Below, one piece after another: positions 47,206 through 58,512 of a DNA stretch of 64,000 nucleotides. A program made the translations under genes and the position numbers. The notes beneath the pieces are model-generated. The model was not told the DNA's origin. It saw only the letters and a list, made by a program, of their open reading frames with translations, and ran no database searches. Every line of letters starts with the position of its first letter. The first letter of the stretch is position 1. The DNA comes from Thiobacillus sp. Lineage in GTDB: Bacteria > Pseudomonadota > Gammaproteobacteria > Burkholderiales > Thiobacillaceae. The stretch is from positions 62,001-126,000 of the forward strand of contig JAIBEI010000007.1 of NCBI GenBank assembly GCA_019459055.1, read 5' to 3'.

Positions 47206-48636
47206 TTATTCGCTGCCGTACGTCTGCATGCGGCTGTATAGCGTGGTGCGGTTGATGCCCAGCAGCTTGGCTGCCTGCGACAGGTTGCCGTGGGTCATGT
47301 TGAGCGCGGCCTCGACGTAGGATTTTTCCCACTGGCGCAGGGTGACGTCGAGGTTGAAATTGGCCAGCGTTTGCAGCTGCTTGCGCGCCAGCTCGATCAG
47401 CGCTTTGCCGTCGCTGGCGAGCGGGATTTCCTGCGGGTAAGCCTGATCGGTATCGAGTTCGTCTTCCAGTTGCTGGGCGTTGACCGCCACGCCCGGGTAT
47501 TTGGTGGTCAGGCGGATGGCGATGTTGCGCAGTTCGCGCACGTTGCCGGGAAAGTGGTAGTCCGCCCACATCTGCTGCGCGCGGGCATCGAGCGAGAACG
47601 GCTGGCTCCCGGCTTCGCGGGCGTAGAAAGCGCGAAAGTGGTTGAGCAGGGTGAGCTTGTCCTGTCCCATCTCACGCAGCGGCGGCACGGCGATGGAGAA
47701 GACCGACAACCGGTGGTAGAGGTCGGTGCGGAAGCGGCCGGCCTTGATCTCGGCGCGCAGGTCGCGGTTGGTGGCGGTCACCACGCGGGCGTTGGAAAAG
47801 CGCGGCTGGGTTTCACCGACGCGCTGGTACTCGCCGTTTTCCAGCACCCGCAGCAGCTTGGCCTGCAGTTCCAGCGGCAGTTCACCGATCTCGTCGAGGA
47901 ACAGGGTGCCGTTTTCGGCTTCCTCGAAGTAGCCGGCACGCGCGCTGGTGGCGCCGGTGAACGCGCCCTTGGCGTAGCCGAACAGGGTGGGTTCGACCAG
48001 GGTCGGTGAAATCGCCGCGCAGTTGAGCGCCAGATAGGGCTTGGCCGCGCGCGGCGACAAGCCGTGCAAGCTGGACGCCACGCGCTCCTTGCCGCTGCCG
48101 GATTCGCCCTCGATCAGCACCGGGAAGGGGGCTGCGGCGTATTGCTTGATCTGCTGGCGCAGCTTGTCCATCGCAGGGCTGTCGCCGACGATGCCGGAAT
48201 CCTTGGCCGGCGCCGGCGCCTGGTCGGCAGTGCGCTCGGCATTCTGTACCAGCAGGGCATTGAACAGCAGGGACTTCAGGCGTTCGGGCTCGCAGGGCTT
48301 GGCGACGAAATCGATGGCGCCGAGCGCACGCGCGTGGCGCGCGTTGGCTTCGTCGCTCTGGCCGGAAAGCACCAGGATTTTGATGCTGGGCGAGATGCCC
48401 AGCAAATCGGCGATCAGGGCAAAACCTTCATCGGGCTTGTGCGGCTGCGGCGGCAGGCCCAGATCCACCAAGGCCAGTTGCGGCGGTTCGTCCAGCTGCA
48501 TCAGCAGGCTTTTCACCTGGGCGCGCGACTCGGCGGCCGAAATGTCAAAGTCTTTGCTCAGCACATACGTGAGCGTATCGGAAATCAGCGGATCGTCATC
48601 GACGATCAGCAAGCTAGGCTTATTGGTTTGGGCCAC
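47206..48636 (-). CDS. Sigma-54-dependent response regulator, PrsR-like
   Basis: A 476-residue NtrC-type activator. The receiver domain has DDDP at 13-16 and phospho-Asp58 in [10 protein letters not shown]. The AAA+ domain has Walker A GESGSGKE, the sigma-54 contact loop GAFTGA and FLDEIGEL. The C-terminal Fis-type helix-turn-helix ([20 protein letters not shown]) binds DNA. Its length and receiver resemble PEP-CTERM-box regulators (PrsR), but no exosortase genes are here. The start is GTG at 48634-48636, with AGGAGG upstream. It heads the pilus operon and probably controls it. Confidence 0.9.
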   Translation of the reverse strand: MAQTNKPSLLIVDDDPLISDTLTYVLSKDFDISAAESRAQVKSLLMQLDEPPQLALVDLGLPPQPHKPDEGFALIADLLGISPSIKILVLSGQSDEANARHARALGAIDFVAKPCEPERLKSLLFNALLVQNAERTADQAPAPAKDSGIVGDSPAMDKLRQQIKQYAAAPFPVLIEGESGSGKERVASSLHGLSPRAAKPYLALNCAAISPTLVEPTLFGYAKGAFTGATSARAGYFEEAENGTLFLDEIGELPLELQAKLLRVLENGEYQRVGETQPRFSNARVVTATNRDLRAEIKAGRFRTDLYHRLSVFSIAVPPLREMGQDKLTLLNHFRAFYAREAGSQPFSLDARAQQMWADYHFPGNVRELRNIAIRLTTKYPGVAVNAQQLEDELDTDQAYPQEIPLASDGKALIELARKQLQTLANFNLDVTLRQWEKSYVEAALNMTHGNLSQAAKLLGINRTTLYSRMQTYGSE

Positions 48637-48778
48637 ATACCCTCCTGGTCGAATGGCGTCGAATCCGCGCTTGCTCCATACATGCGGAGGGATTGTTATG
48701 CGCGTGTCGGATTTTCGACGATTGTGCCAGAGACCTGGTGAAAGTTAAACAGGTATGGATTGGTCGGACGAGGGAAAT

Positions 48779-48804
48779 GCCGCAAACCGGGTTTCGTTTG
48801 CGGC
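48779..48804 (-). terminator. Hairpin after the 563-residue protein gene
   Basis: GCCGCAAAC (48779-48787) pairs perfectly with GTTTGCGGC (48796-48804) around an 8-base loop. On the minus strand only ATTTCCC follows, so the T run is short and termination may be weak or factor-aided. Confidence 0.4.
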
Positions 48805-48810
48805 CGGGGG

Positions 48811-50502
48811 TCAGCTGCTCACGGGCTCGGCGATGGCGCGCATCCAGCCTTCCGAGTGCTCAATCGGGTTGCCTAGGGCGATGAACTTGCGTCCAGGCAT
48901 GCCGTGAACCTGAAAGACCTGGCTGAGGATGAAATGGACGGGATCGATAATCACGCTGTCGCCGCCGCCGCTTGCCAGCCACAGGCTGGCGTACGGCAGG
49001 TTGGCGTTGCTGTTGTCGTGACCGTTTACGGTATAGCCCGACGTGGTCGTGGCGTGCAGCATGGCCAGCGTGGGTGTTTCGGACAGCGTTTCGATGCCGA
49101 TCGACATGGTGTCCTCGTTGACGCGCGACAGGCGGCGCACGACACCGATTTGCCAGACGCTGGCTTCATGCGGCTTGATGCCGATCAGGGCCCCGACGCG
49201 CAGCCAGTCCTTGTCGCGCGATTCGACGATGGCGCCGTATCCGCATTCGCTTTCGTCGTGCATCACCCAGCGCTCGACGTCGGGCGAGGCTGCGATGGCC
49301 GGAACATGCATGTGCGAGACGCGCTCCCGGGTGCGCTCGGTGATGAAGCCGTACATATGCAGATCGTTGGCCTCGTTGTAATTGAGTCCGATACCGTAGG
49401 GCGATACGCTGGCGGGCGTATCGGCGGCCTTGATTTGGCTGACGATGGCGTTGAGGCCGTGCGTCACATCGAACAGCCGCTTGATCGATTCGCGCGGGGC
49501 GCGCCGTTGTTCGCGGGTGGCCAGCGAAGACCACTGGTGCTGCAGGTGCTCAAGCAATTCGAGACTTTCGGTCGTGCGGGCATTCTCCGTCAGCCCCTGT
49601 TGTGCGGGGGTGTTGCCTTGCTGCAGGGCGATGTGTATTTCCTGCAGCTTCTGCTGCAGGGCGGTCGTGGTCCAGAAACGCAAGGGTTTGTTGGCTTCGG
49701 GTTTGCGCACGCGGCGTGGGCCATGATCTGCCGACAGGTCAACGGAAAAATGGTGGACATCGGGTTTGAACTCGCAATCCAGTTGCAGCATCCCGTGCCA
49801 GCTGCACAGCCAGCGGTCGAGCAGATCGAGCTGCTTGGGGTAGAGCGTGCCGGAATCAGCCAGATTCAGCATCAGGATATGCAAGTGCGCCGTTTCGCAG
49901 TTGGAATCGGACGCGTCTTCGTCGTACGCCCGCTGGGCCAGTCGATGGAAGCCGCCGGCTTCGGCGATGCGATAAAGGTTGTGCAGCCGTAGCCAGAGTT
50001 TCTCGCCTGTCGACAAATAGCGTATGGCGCGCCATTTCAGTAGCTGACCAAAGGTGCGAATGGCGCGCAGGGTGATCAGCGGAACCAAGCCATCGTGCTG
50101 GTTTTTGCTCTCTTCTCGGGAAATATGCAGCACAAAGGTGTGGTAGCCGCGTGCAATTTCCCAGTACAGGCCGTACACGGCATGCCAGAGCTGGCTTTCC
50201 TGCGGACGCGACATGCGTGGATTGCGAAGATACTGGCGCACCAGCGTGTCCTGCAAGTCGCGTGATTTCTCATCCAGCAGCATGAAGATGGCCAGACGAT
50301 CTTTCGTGTATTGCGTTGAGTTCTCGTTGAAGCGCTTGAGCACATTGAATGTGACTTGCTGGCACTTGAACGCGTCACCGATGGGCAGGTTTTCAACCCA
50401 GCGCGTCGCCGCTTTGATGTTGGCCAGCGGATCGTCGGCCCGTTTGGCGAAAGGCGCAAAACGAGCGAGTTGCGCGACGAATTTATCGGCCAGTGAATTC
50501 AT
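48811..50502 (-). CDS. Conserved uncharacterised protein, 563 residues
   Basis: No family recognised with confidence. The protein is cytosolic (no signal or membrane segment). Residues 1-300 are mostly helical with many Trp and His (LWHAVYGLYWEIARGYHTF). A charged segment TREQRRAPRESIKRLFDVTHGLNAIVSQIK near 340-370 begins a beta-rich C-terminal half (WVMHDESECGYGAIVESRDKDWLRVGALIGIK, VVRRLSRVNEDTMSIGIETLS) that could be PilZ-like. Similar proteins beside alaS are known to me only as hypothetical. It is transcribed in the same direction as alaS, 66 bases downstream of it. Confidence 0.7.
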   Translation of the reverse strand: MNSLADKFVAQLARFAPFAKRADDPLANIKAATRWVENLPIGDAFKCQQVTFNVLKRFNENSTQYTKDRLAIFMLLDEKSRDLQDTLVRQYLRNPRMSRPQESQLWHAVYGLYWEIARGYHTFVLHISREESKNQHDGLVPLITLRAIRTFGQLLKWRAIRYLSTGEKLWLRLHNLYRIAEAGGFHRLAQRAYDEDASDSNCETAHLHILMLNLADSGTLYPKQLDLLDRWLCSWHGMLQLDCEFKPDVHHFSVDLSADHGPRRVRKPEANKPLRFWTTTALQQKLQEIHIALQQGNTPAQQGLTENARTTESLELLEHLQHQWSSLATREQRRAPRESIKRLFDVTHGLNAIVSQIKAADTPASVSPYGIGLNYNEANDLHMYGFITERTRERVSHMHVPAIAASPDVERWVMHDESECGYGAIVESRDKDWLRVGALIGIKPHEASVWQIGVVRRLSRVNEDTMSIGIETLSETPTLAMLHATTTSGYTVNGHDNSNANLPYASLWLASGGGDSVIIDPVHFILSQVFQVHGMPGRKFIALGNPIEHSEGWMRAIAEPVSS

Positions 50503-50568
50503 GGTGTCGGACTATGTTGGATAAATGTTTTCATTTACGGTTATCTCAGCAAATTCCGTACCCGCCCT

Positions 50569-53187
<2,619 letters not shown>

Positions 53188-53277
53188 GGTGTCGGGATGG
53201 ATTCGGGCGTGAACGTCGGACAATAAAGCATTGTATCCGTTAAAGTTCCGGCCTTACAGGCAGCAAGGACAGGGAAA

Positions 53278-53829
53278 ATGAGCGACGAGGACGTGATCGC
53301 TGCAATGCGACAATGGATCGAAAAGGCGGTGATCGGGCTCAACCTGTGCCCGTTCGCCAAGGCGGTTTACGTGAAGAACCAGGTGCGCTTCGTGGTGAGC
53401 CATGCGCCGCATCTGGACGGCCTGCTGGAAGATCTCGACCGCGAGCTGAATTTTCTGGCGGGCGCCGACCCCGAGGTGGTCGACACGACGCTGCTGATTC
53501 ATCCGACACTGCTGCCGGATTTTCCCGATTTTAACGATTTCCTGCAGCTGGCCGAAGCGGCGGTAGGCGAGAACGAACTGGAAGGCGTGATTCAGCTCGC
53601 CAGCTTTCACCCGCAGTTCCAGTTCGAGGGAGCGGCCCCCGACGACATGGGCAACTTCACCAACCGTGCGCCGTTTCCCGCTCTGCACCTGCTGCGCGAG
53701 GCGAGCATCGAACGCGCAGTGGCGGTTTTTCCCGAAGCGGAAACGATTTATGCGCGCAATATCGAGACACTCGAGGCGTTGGGGCATGCAGGGTGGAATG
53801 CCCTGTGGGCGCAGCCACCCACGCAGTAG
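53278..53829 (+). CDS. DUF1415 domain-containing protein
   Basis: A 183-residue protein. DVIAAMRQWIEKAVIGLNLCPFAK at the N-terminus and HPQFQFEGAAPDDMGNFTNRAPFPALHLLRE in the middle are typical of DUF1415, whose function is unknown. It is divergent from alaS (90 bases between starts) and convergent with the end of the nor operon. Confidence 0.9.
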   Translation: MSDEDVIAAMRQWIEKAVIGLNLCPFAKAVYVKNQVRFVVSHAPHLDGLLEDLDRELNFLAGADPEVVDTTLLIHPTLLPDFPDFNDFLQLAEAAVGENELEGVIQLASFHPQFQFEGAAPDDMGNFTNRAPFPALHLLREASIERAVAVFPEAETIYARNIETLEALGHAGWNALWAQPPTQ

Positions 53830-53867
53830 CCCCCATCCGGTGGCGCTGCGGGTAGGGGGCTAGCGGG

Positions 53868-54125
53868 CTAGCCGCCGCAGCTGCCGCAGCAGCTGCCGCC
53901 CGCATGGGGTTTCCGCGCATCTTCGACCAGCACGCCGGCCTTGTTGAGCGCCGCCACCAGTTCCGCCCGGGTCGGTGCGTCGTCATCGATGCGGGCGTAC
54001 AGGCGCGCCGGCGCGTCGAGAAACGACACCTCGTGCACGCCGGGGATCGCTTTCAGGCTTGCGCCGGCGCGTTCGGCTGTTTCGGCATTGATCGGGATGG
54101 CGATATCGAGAATCTCGGTTTTCAT
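53868..54125 (-). CDS. Small HMA-like protein with cysteine-rich tail, end of nor operon
   Basis: An 85-residue protein. The pattern MKTEILDIAIPINAETAERAGASLKAIPGVHEVSF fits the beta-alpha-beta start of heavy-metal-associated domains, but the metal-binding CxxC expected near residues 12-15 is replaced by NAET. Instead the C-terminus ends SCCGSCGG, with Cys79, Cys80 and Cys83. A ribosome binding site (GGAGC) lies before the ATG at 54123-54125. It follows norD by 23 bases, so it is probably co-transcribed. A metal or heme handling role is inference. Confidence 0.7.
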   Translation of the reverse strand: MKTEILDIAIPINAETAERAGASLKAIPGVHEVSFLDAPARLYARIDDDAPTRAELVAALNKAGVLVEDARKPHAGGSCCGSCGG

Positions 54126-54148
54126 GTTTGCTCCTTGGTTAAGAAAAA

Positions 54149-55987
54149 TCAGATGTTTTCGGTAAGCCTTGCGTACAGGCTCGGCAGCACGCTGGGCAGC
54201 ATCGCCGCATCGCGCACCACCACATAGCCTGCCGCGCCGAACAGGTGCGGCAGGTACTCTCCGGCTGTCTCGTCGATGGTCACGCAAAAGGGCGTGAGCC
54301 CCAGGCGGCGCGCTTCGATGATTGCCATGCGGGTGTCTTCGATCCCGTAGCGGCCTTCGTACTTGTCAAGGTCGTTCGGCTTGCCGTCGGTCAGGATCAG
54401 CAGCAGGCGGCGCGCCGTTTTCCGCGTCGACAGGATTGCCGTCGCATGGCGGATCGCAGCGCCCATGCGCGTGTAGTAGCCGGGCTTGATGGCGGCGAGG
54501 CGGCCACGAATCTGGTCGTTGTAGCGCTCGTCGAATCCCTTGAGCAGGTGAAAGCGCACGTTGTCGCGGCGCACCGACGAAAATCCGTACAGCGCAAAGC
54601 GATCGCCGGTCGCCGCCAGCGCTTCGCCGAACAGCATCAGGCTGTCGCGGATCACTTCGATCACGCGCGCCGTGTTGTTGACCCAGGCATCGGTCGAAAG
54701 CGACAGGTCGGCCAGCAGCAGGCAGGACAGGTCGCGCTGCTGCTGGCGGCTGTCGACATACAGCCCCGGCTCGGACGTGCGAGCCCCGCCTGCCTTGTCG
54801 GTGGCAAAGCGCACACAGGCGTCGATGTCGAGGTCGCTGCCGGACAACTGGGCGCGCAGGCGCGTACGCTGGGTGGTGAGCGCCTGGAATTGCTGGCGCA
54901 GGCGCTTGGCCGGCGCGCGCAGGTCAAGCGGCAATGCGCACGGCTCGGCGTCGCGCGCGAGCAGCATCTGCAGGCGGCAATGCGCGGGCTGGAGCTGCTG
55001 CTTGCGATAGTCCCATTCCGGCAGCAGGATGCCGTCGGCCAGCATCAGATCGTCGTCGGCCTCGGCCGGCAGGTCGAGGTCGAAGCGCACCCGGCTGGCC
55101 GCGGTCTGGTCGTCGTCGGCGATGCTGAGGATGTCGAGGTCGTCGGCAGCCTTTTCCGCGTGCTCGTTTTCATCTTCCTCGAGCGGGCGGTCGACCTTGA
55201 TGAATTCGGCCCAGGAAAACAGGCTTTCGGCGCGAAACAGCAGCATGAAGGGGTTGGTCGCCTGCGGCATGTCGACACGCTCCGCGCGTCGCTTGCGCTT
55301 GTCGCGGCTGTCTGTCGACTTGGAATCGGGCGGCGGCGGCGCCTTGTCGCCGGCCGGACGCTGCTTGCCGGGGCCGACGGGCGGCTGCGGGTGCAGCCAT
55401 AAGGGTACGGGCGCCGGCGGCAGCTTGCCCGGCTCGAAGGCTTCGACCGAGCCGGGTTCGTTCAGCGCAGCGCGAATCGCCTCTTCAGCAGCCCGCTCCG
55501 GCCCGTTCAGTTTGGCCGGGTCGGGGCGCAGGGCGAGCGCGGCAGCCACCAGTTCGCGATAACGCCGGGCCAGGCCCGGCAGCGCGTCCAGGGTCGCGCG
55601 GGTGGCCTGCTGGTTGCGCACGATCCACGCTGCATTGGGCGCCACGTCGTGCGCGGCCAGCGCCAGCAGCCACAGGTACAGCTCGCGGTTGCGGGCGCGT
55701 TCCGGGAAAACGTCGATCGAGGTTGGCAGGTAGAGCGCGCTGTCGTCGGTCCAGGCCAGCTCCTGTTTTTCGCCGACGCCGGCCACGCGCTCAAGCCATT
55801 TGCGGCGCGCGCCGTGCGCGGTCGCGGTGCCGGTGCGCACCGTCAGGCCGGTATCGCCGCCCAGGGCGCGAAAGAAGATCGGCGCAATGCGTTCGATTTC
55901 CTTCAGCTCGATGCGCGCTTTCGGAAAGCCGCGATACGCGGTGCGCGTGATCAGCTTGTCCCACAGGTTGCCGACGAACTCTTCCAT
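54149..55987 (-). CDS. norD: Nitric oxide reductase activation protein NorD
   Basis: A 612-residue protein with a C-terminal von Willebrand A domain. The MIDAS motif is DLSLS, within CLLLADLSLSTDAWVNN. NorD and the MoxR-type ATPase NorQ form a chaperone pair that inserts metal into NorB. A long charged middle region (PPPPDSKSTDSRDKRKRRAERV) is typical. It lies just downstream of the iron-sulfur membrane protein gene. Confidence 0.93.
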   Translation of the reverse strand: MEEFVGNLWDKLITRTAYRGFPKARIELKEIERIAPIFFRALGGDTGLTVRTGTATAHGARRKWLERVAGVGEKQELAWTDDSALYLPTSIDVFPERARNRELYLWLLALAAHDVAPNAAWIVRNQQATRATLDALPGLARRYRELVAAALALRPDPAKLNGPERAAEEAIRAALNEPGSVEAFEPGKLPPAPVPLWLHPQPPVGPGKQRPAGDKAPPPPDSKSTDSRDKRKRRAERVDMPQATNPFMLLFRAESLFSWAEFIKVDRPLEEDENEHAEKAADDLDILSIADDDQTAASRVRFDLDLPAEADDDLMLADGILLPEWDYRKQQLQPAHCRLQMLLARDAEPCALPLDLRAPAKRLRQQFQALTTQRTRLRAQLSGSDLDIDACVRFATDKAGGARTSEPGLYVDSRQQQRDLSCLLLADLSLSTDAWVNNTARVIEVIRDSLMLFGEALAATGDRFALYGFSSVRRDNVRFHLLKGFDERYNDQIRGRLAAIKPGYYTRMGAAIRHATAILSTRKTARRLLLILTDGKPNDLDKYEGRYGIEDTRMAIIEARRLGLTPFCVTIDETAGEYLPHLFGAAGYVVVRDAAMLPSVLPSLYARLTENI

Positions 55988-55988
55988 G

Positions 55989-57035
55989 CTATCTCTGCGC
56001 CTTCGCGGCGACGTTGGCGACGTGTTTGATCGGCGCGTCGCGGGCGGCGCGGACGTTGAACGCGGCCTCGGATTCGGCGCGCAGGTCGTGCACCCAGTTC
56101 AGCAGCGAGCCATTCGGATTGTTTTCCAGCGTATGGTCGCAGGCATCGACGCACTGGCCGCACTGCACGCAGGCGAACATCATGCGCTTGACGTTGCGCG
56201 GATTCAGGCGCATCGGGCACACATGGTCGCAGGCCGAATAACAACTCGAGCAATCCTTGGCGCGCTCGCGCTTGAAGCCGATCACCATCGCCTTGTCGTT
56301 GCCCATCCACGCCAGGCTCTGGAACAGCCCGACCGCACAGGCATAGCGGCAGAACAGGTGGCGTGCAAACATGAATTCGACGAAGAAAGCGATGCTGCCC
56401 GCACCCAGGAAAATCGCCTGATTGCGCGTCAGCGTGCCATGCCAGAGGTTGCCGTACACCTCGGCCGGCGGCAGCAGGTACGTCAGCAGCACCACGGCCC
56501 ACAGCATCGCGCAGGCGATGACCAGCGGAATCACGGCGAACCACCAGATCGCGTCATGGCGGGTTTCGCTGCCATCGGGGTTGCGTGCCGGCTGCAGCTT
56601 CTTGTCCCACAGGCTTTGCTTGCCGATCGCGCGTCGCAGCGTCTGGTTGATGGTTTCGACGATCGAGAAATGCGGGCAGAGCCAGCCGCAATAGAGGCGG
56701 CCCCATTTCCAGCTGACGTAGATCAGCGTGCCGCCAACCGCCAGCAAGGGCAGAAAACCACGCAGTACGATGTTCAGCGAAGCCTCGCCGACCGAAGTGC
56801 GACCGGCGAGAAAGTCATCCATCCCCAGCGTCCAGTCGAAGCCGAACAGGATTAAATGCTTGAGATTGAGGTCGAGCCGGAAGATGTCGAAGATCGGCGC
56901 ACACACGAACAGCACGAAAAACCCGGCCTGGGTCAACTGGCGCCAGCGCTGAACCGGCACACCCAACCAGCCGCGCGTTTTGTGCGCAACGCTGGCATGG
57001 ATTGCGGAAGCCGCCTGGGCATGGGGGCCTACCAC
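55989..57035 (-). CDS. NapH/NosR/CcoG-like 4Fe-4S membrane protein in the nor operon
   Basis: A 348-residue polytopic membrane protein. It has about four or five membrane helices, two CxxxC(P) motifs in the membrane part (LYCGWLCPH and FCRYACAVG), and two ferredoxin-type 4Fe-4S motifs near the end (CSSCYSACDHVCPMRL and CVQCGQCVDACDH). This is the layout of the polyferredoxin family of NapH, NosR and CcoG. I chose the GTG at 57033-57035, overlapping the preceding stop; an upstream reading frame to 57230 is a shadow of that gene. Its place inside a nor operon suggests electron delivery or copper/iron handling for the reductase (inference). Confidence 0.8.
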   Translation of the reverse strand: MVGPHAQAASAIHASVAHKTRGWLGVPVQRWRQLTQAGFFVLFVCAPIFDIFRLDLNLKHLILFGFDWTLGMDDFLAGRTSVGEASLNIVLRGFLPLLAVGGTLIYVSWKWGRLYCGWLCPHFSIVETINQTLRRAIGKQSLWDKKLQPARNPDGSETRHDAIWWFAVIPLVIACAMLWAVVLLTYLLPPAEVYGNLWHGTLTRNQAIFLGAGSIAFFVEFMFARHLFCRYACAVGLFQSLAWMGNDKAMVIGFKRERAKDCSSCYSACDHVCPMRLNPRNVKRMMFACVQCGQCVDACDHTLENNPNGSLLNWVHDLRAESEAAFNVRAARDAPIKHVANVAAKAQR

Positions 57036-57409
57036 GTGCGGCGCCCCAGCAGAGGATAGACAAAGGTCTTCCCGGCGATCGCACGCGACAGGCCGAGCAC
57101 GCCCAGTAGCACCAGCGTCGCATGGCAGCACAGCACATACAGCACCAGCAGCACCCAGGTCATCGGGTGGTCGAGGCCGCCGGCCAGCACGATGATGGCC
57201 GGCACCACGGTCAGCAGCAGGCCGGCCCATATGCTGACCACGACAGTCTGGCGCAGATGGCAGCGCGTGAGCGGGTTAACGCTCGCGCGATGCCGGTAGG
57301 CGAGCCCCAGCAGAAGCAGGAATGCCAGCCCGGGCACCAGCAGCAGGTTGAGCAGGTAGAGCACTTCGGCTTGCACCGCATGGGTACGCGGGTCGGGAAT
57401 AGCGTTCAT
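57029..57409 (-). CDS. Small polytopic membrane protein in the nor operon
   Basis: A 126-residue protein with about four membrane helices (VLYLLNLLLVPGLAFLLLLGLAY, VVSIWAGLLLTVVPAIIVLAG, WVLLVLYVLCCHATLVLLGVLGL). I recognise no family. The start ATG is 16 bases after norQ and the stop overlaps the next start, so it is translated as part of the operon. It could be a partner of the iron-sulfur protein that follows. Confidence 0.7.
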   Translation of the reverse strand: MNAIPDPRTHAVQAEVLYLLNLLLVPGLAFLLLLGLAYRHRASVNPLTRCHLRQTVVVSIWAGLLLTVVPAIIVLAGGLDHPMTWVLLVLYVLCCHATLVLLGVLGLSRAIAGKTFVYPLLGRRTW

Positions 57410-57424
57410 TACATAATGACCGAC

Positions 57425-58240
57425 TTATTGACCGAAGGTTGCCTTGATGACTTCCAGCAAGGCTTGCGCCGTGTCCGCGTCGTCGGTCAGCGGCTCCACC
57501 AGCGCCGCTTCGCAGGCGGTGACCGGGTCGCAGCCTGCGCCGATCAGGCTTGCCGCATACACCAGCAGCCGGGTTGAGGCGGCTTCCTCCAGGTCGTGAT
57601 CCTTGAGTTGCCGGAAGTGGCCGGCCAGCGTGACGAGTTGCGTTGCCAGCAACGGCGTGGCGCCGGTTTCGGCAATCACGATCTTTTGCTCCAGCGCGGC
57701 CGGCGGAAAGCCGAAATTGATCGCGACGAAGCGCTGGCGCGTGGACGGCTTCAGGCTTTTCAGCAGGTTCTGGTAGCCGGGGTTGTAGGACACCACCAGC
57801 ATGAACTCGTCCGGTGCGTGCAATTCCTCGCCGGTGCGCTCGATCGGCAAAATGCGCCGGTCGTCGGTCAGCGGGTGCAGTACGACCGTGGTGTCCTTGC
57901 GTGCTTCCACCACTTCGTCCAGGTAGCAGATGCCGCCCTGGCGCACCGCGCGCGTGAGCGGGCCGTCCGACCATACCGTCTGGCCGTCGCCGATCAGGTG
58001 GCGCCCCACCAGGTCGGCTGCGGTCAGATCGTCGTGGCACGACACTGTGATCAGCGGACGCGTCAGGCGCGCCGCCATGTGCGCGACGAAACGCGTCTTG
58101 CCACAGCCGGTCGGACCCTTGATCAAGAGCGGCAGGCGGTTGCGGAAGGCGTATTCGAACAGCGCGCACTCTTTGCCGACGGGCTGGTAGAAGGGGACAT
58201 TCAGGGTGGCCGCCAGGCCGGGTGTGGTGAGGTCGTTCAT
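57425..58240 (-). CDS. norQ: NorQ/CbbQ-family AAA ATPase
   Basis: A 271-residue MoxR-type ATPase. Walker A GPTGCGKT is at 42-49, ICYLDEVVEARKD is Walker B, and SYNPGYQNLLKSLKPSTRQRF is the characteristic region before the arginine finger. With NorD it activates nitric oxide reductase. I chose the ATG at 58238-58240; the frame continues upstream to 58279 without family features. Confidence 0.94.
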   Translation of the reverse strand: MNDLTTPGLAATLNVPFYQPVGKECALFEYAFRNRLPLLIKGPTGCGKTRFVAHMAARLTRPLITVSCHDDLTAADLVGRHLIGDGQTVWSDGPLTRAVRQGGICYLDEVVEARKDTTVVLHPLTDDRRILPIERTGEELHAPDEFMLVVSYNPGYQNLLKSLKPSTRQRFVAINFGFPPAALEQKIVIAETGATPLLATQLVTLAGHFRQLKDHDLEEAASTRLLVYAASLIGAGCDPVTACEAALVEPLTDDADTAQALLEVIKATFGQ

Positions 58241-58259
58241 GGGATTTCTTCGGTTAGGT

Positions 58260-58508
58260 TTACGCGTATTGGAAAGCATAGCCGATCAGGCCCAGCACCA
58301 GCAGCAGCCAGCCAAGAACGACCCAGCGCCAGGCCCCGCCCACGCCCTGCAGTGCCATGAAGCGATCGATCACGATGCGGCCCTTGAACAGCGTCGCCAG
58401 CAGCACCGGAACCAGGGCCGCGCCGCCGGCCACGCCGGCTTCGGCCACACCGAAGCTCAGCGCGGTGAGCGCCATGAGGATCAACCAATTGAAAGTGGCT
58501 GCTTTCAT
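58260..58508 (-). CDS. norF: NorF-like small membrane protein (cytochrome oxidase subunit IV family)
   Basis: An 82-residue protein with three membrane helices (WLILMALTALSFGVAEA, ALVPVLLATLFKGRIVIDRFM, WVVLGWLLLVLGLIGYAF). The loop KGRIVIDRFMALQG is typical of COX4-like NorF proteins that accompany NorE. It starts 4 bases after norE ends. Confidence 0.85.
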   Translation of the reverse strand: MKAATFNWLILMALTALSFGVAEAGVAGGAALVPVLLATLFKGRIVIDRFMALQGVGGAWRWVVLGWLLLVLGLIGYAFQYA

Positions 58509-58512
58509 GACG

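Noticed and set aside
33893-48636. A complete type II secretion system or exosortase/PEP-CTERM locus
   Set aside because: There is no GspC, GspG-K set or prepilin peptidase, and no exosortase or PEP-CTERM protein. MSHA-like order fits better.
53858-53873. GGCTAGCGGGCTAGCC palindrome as terminator of the nor operon
   Set aside because: It overlaps the stop codon of the last gene and has no T run on either strand.
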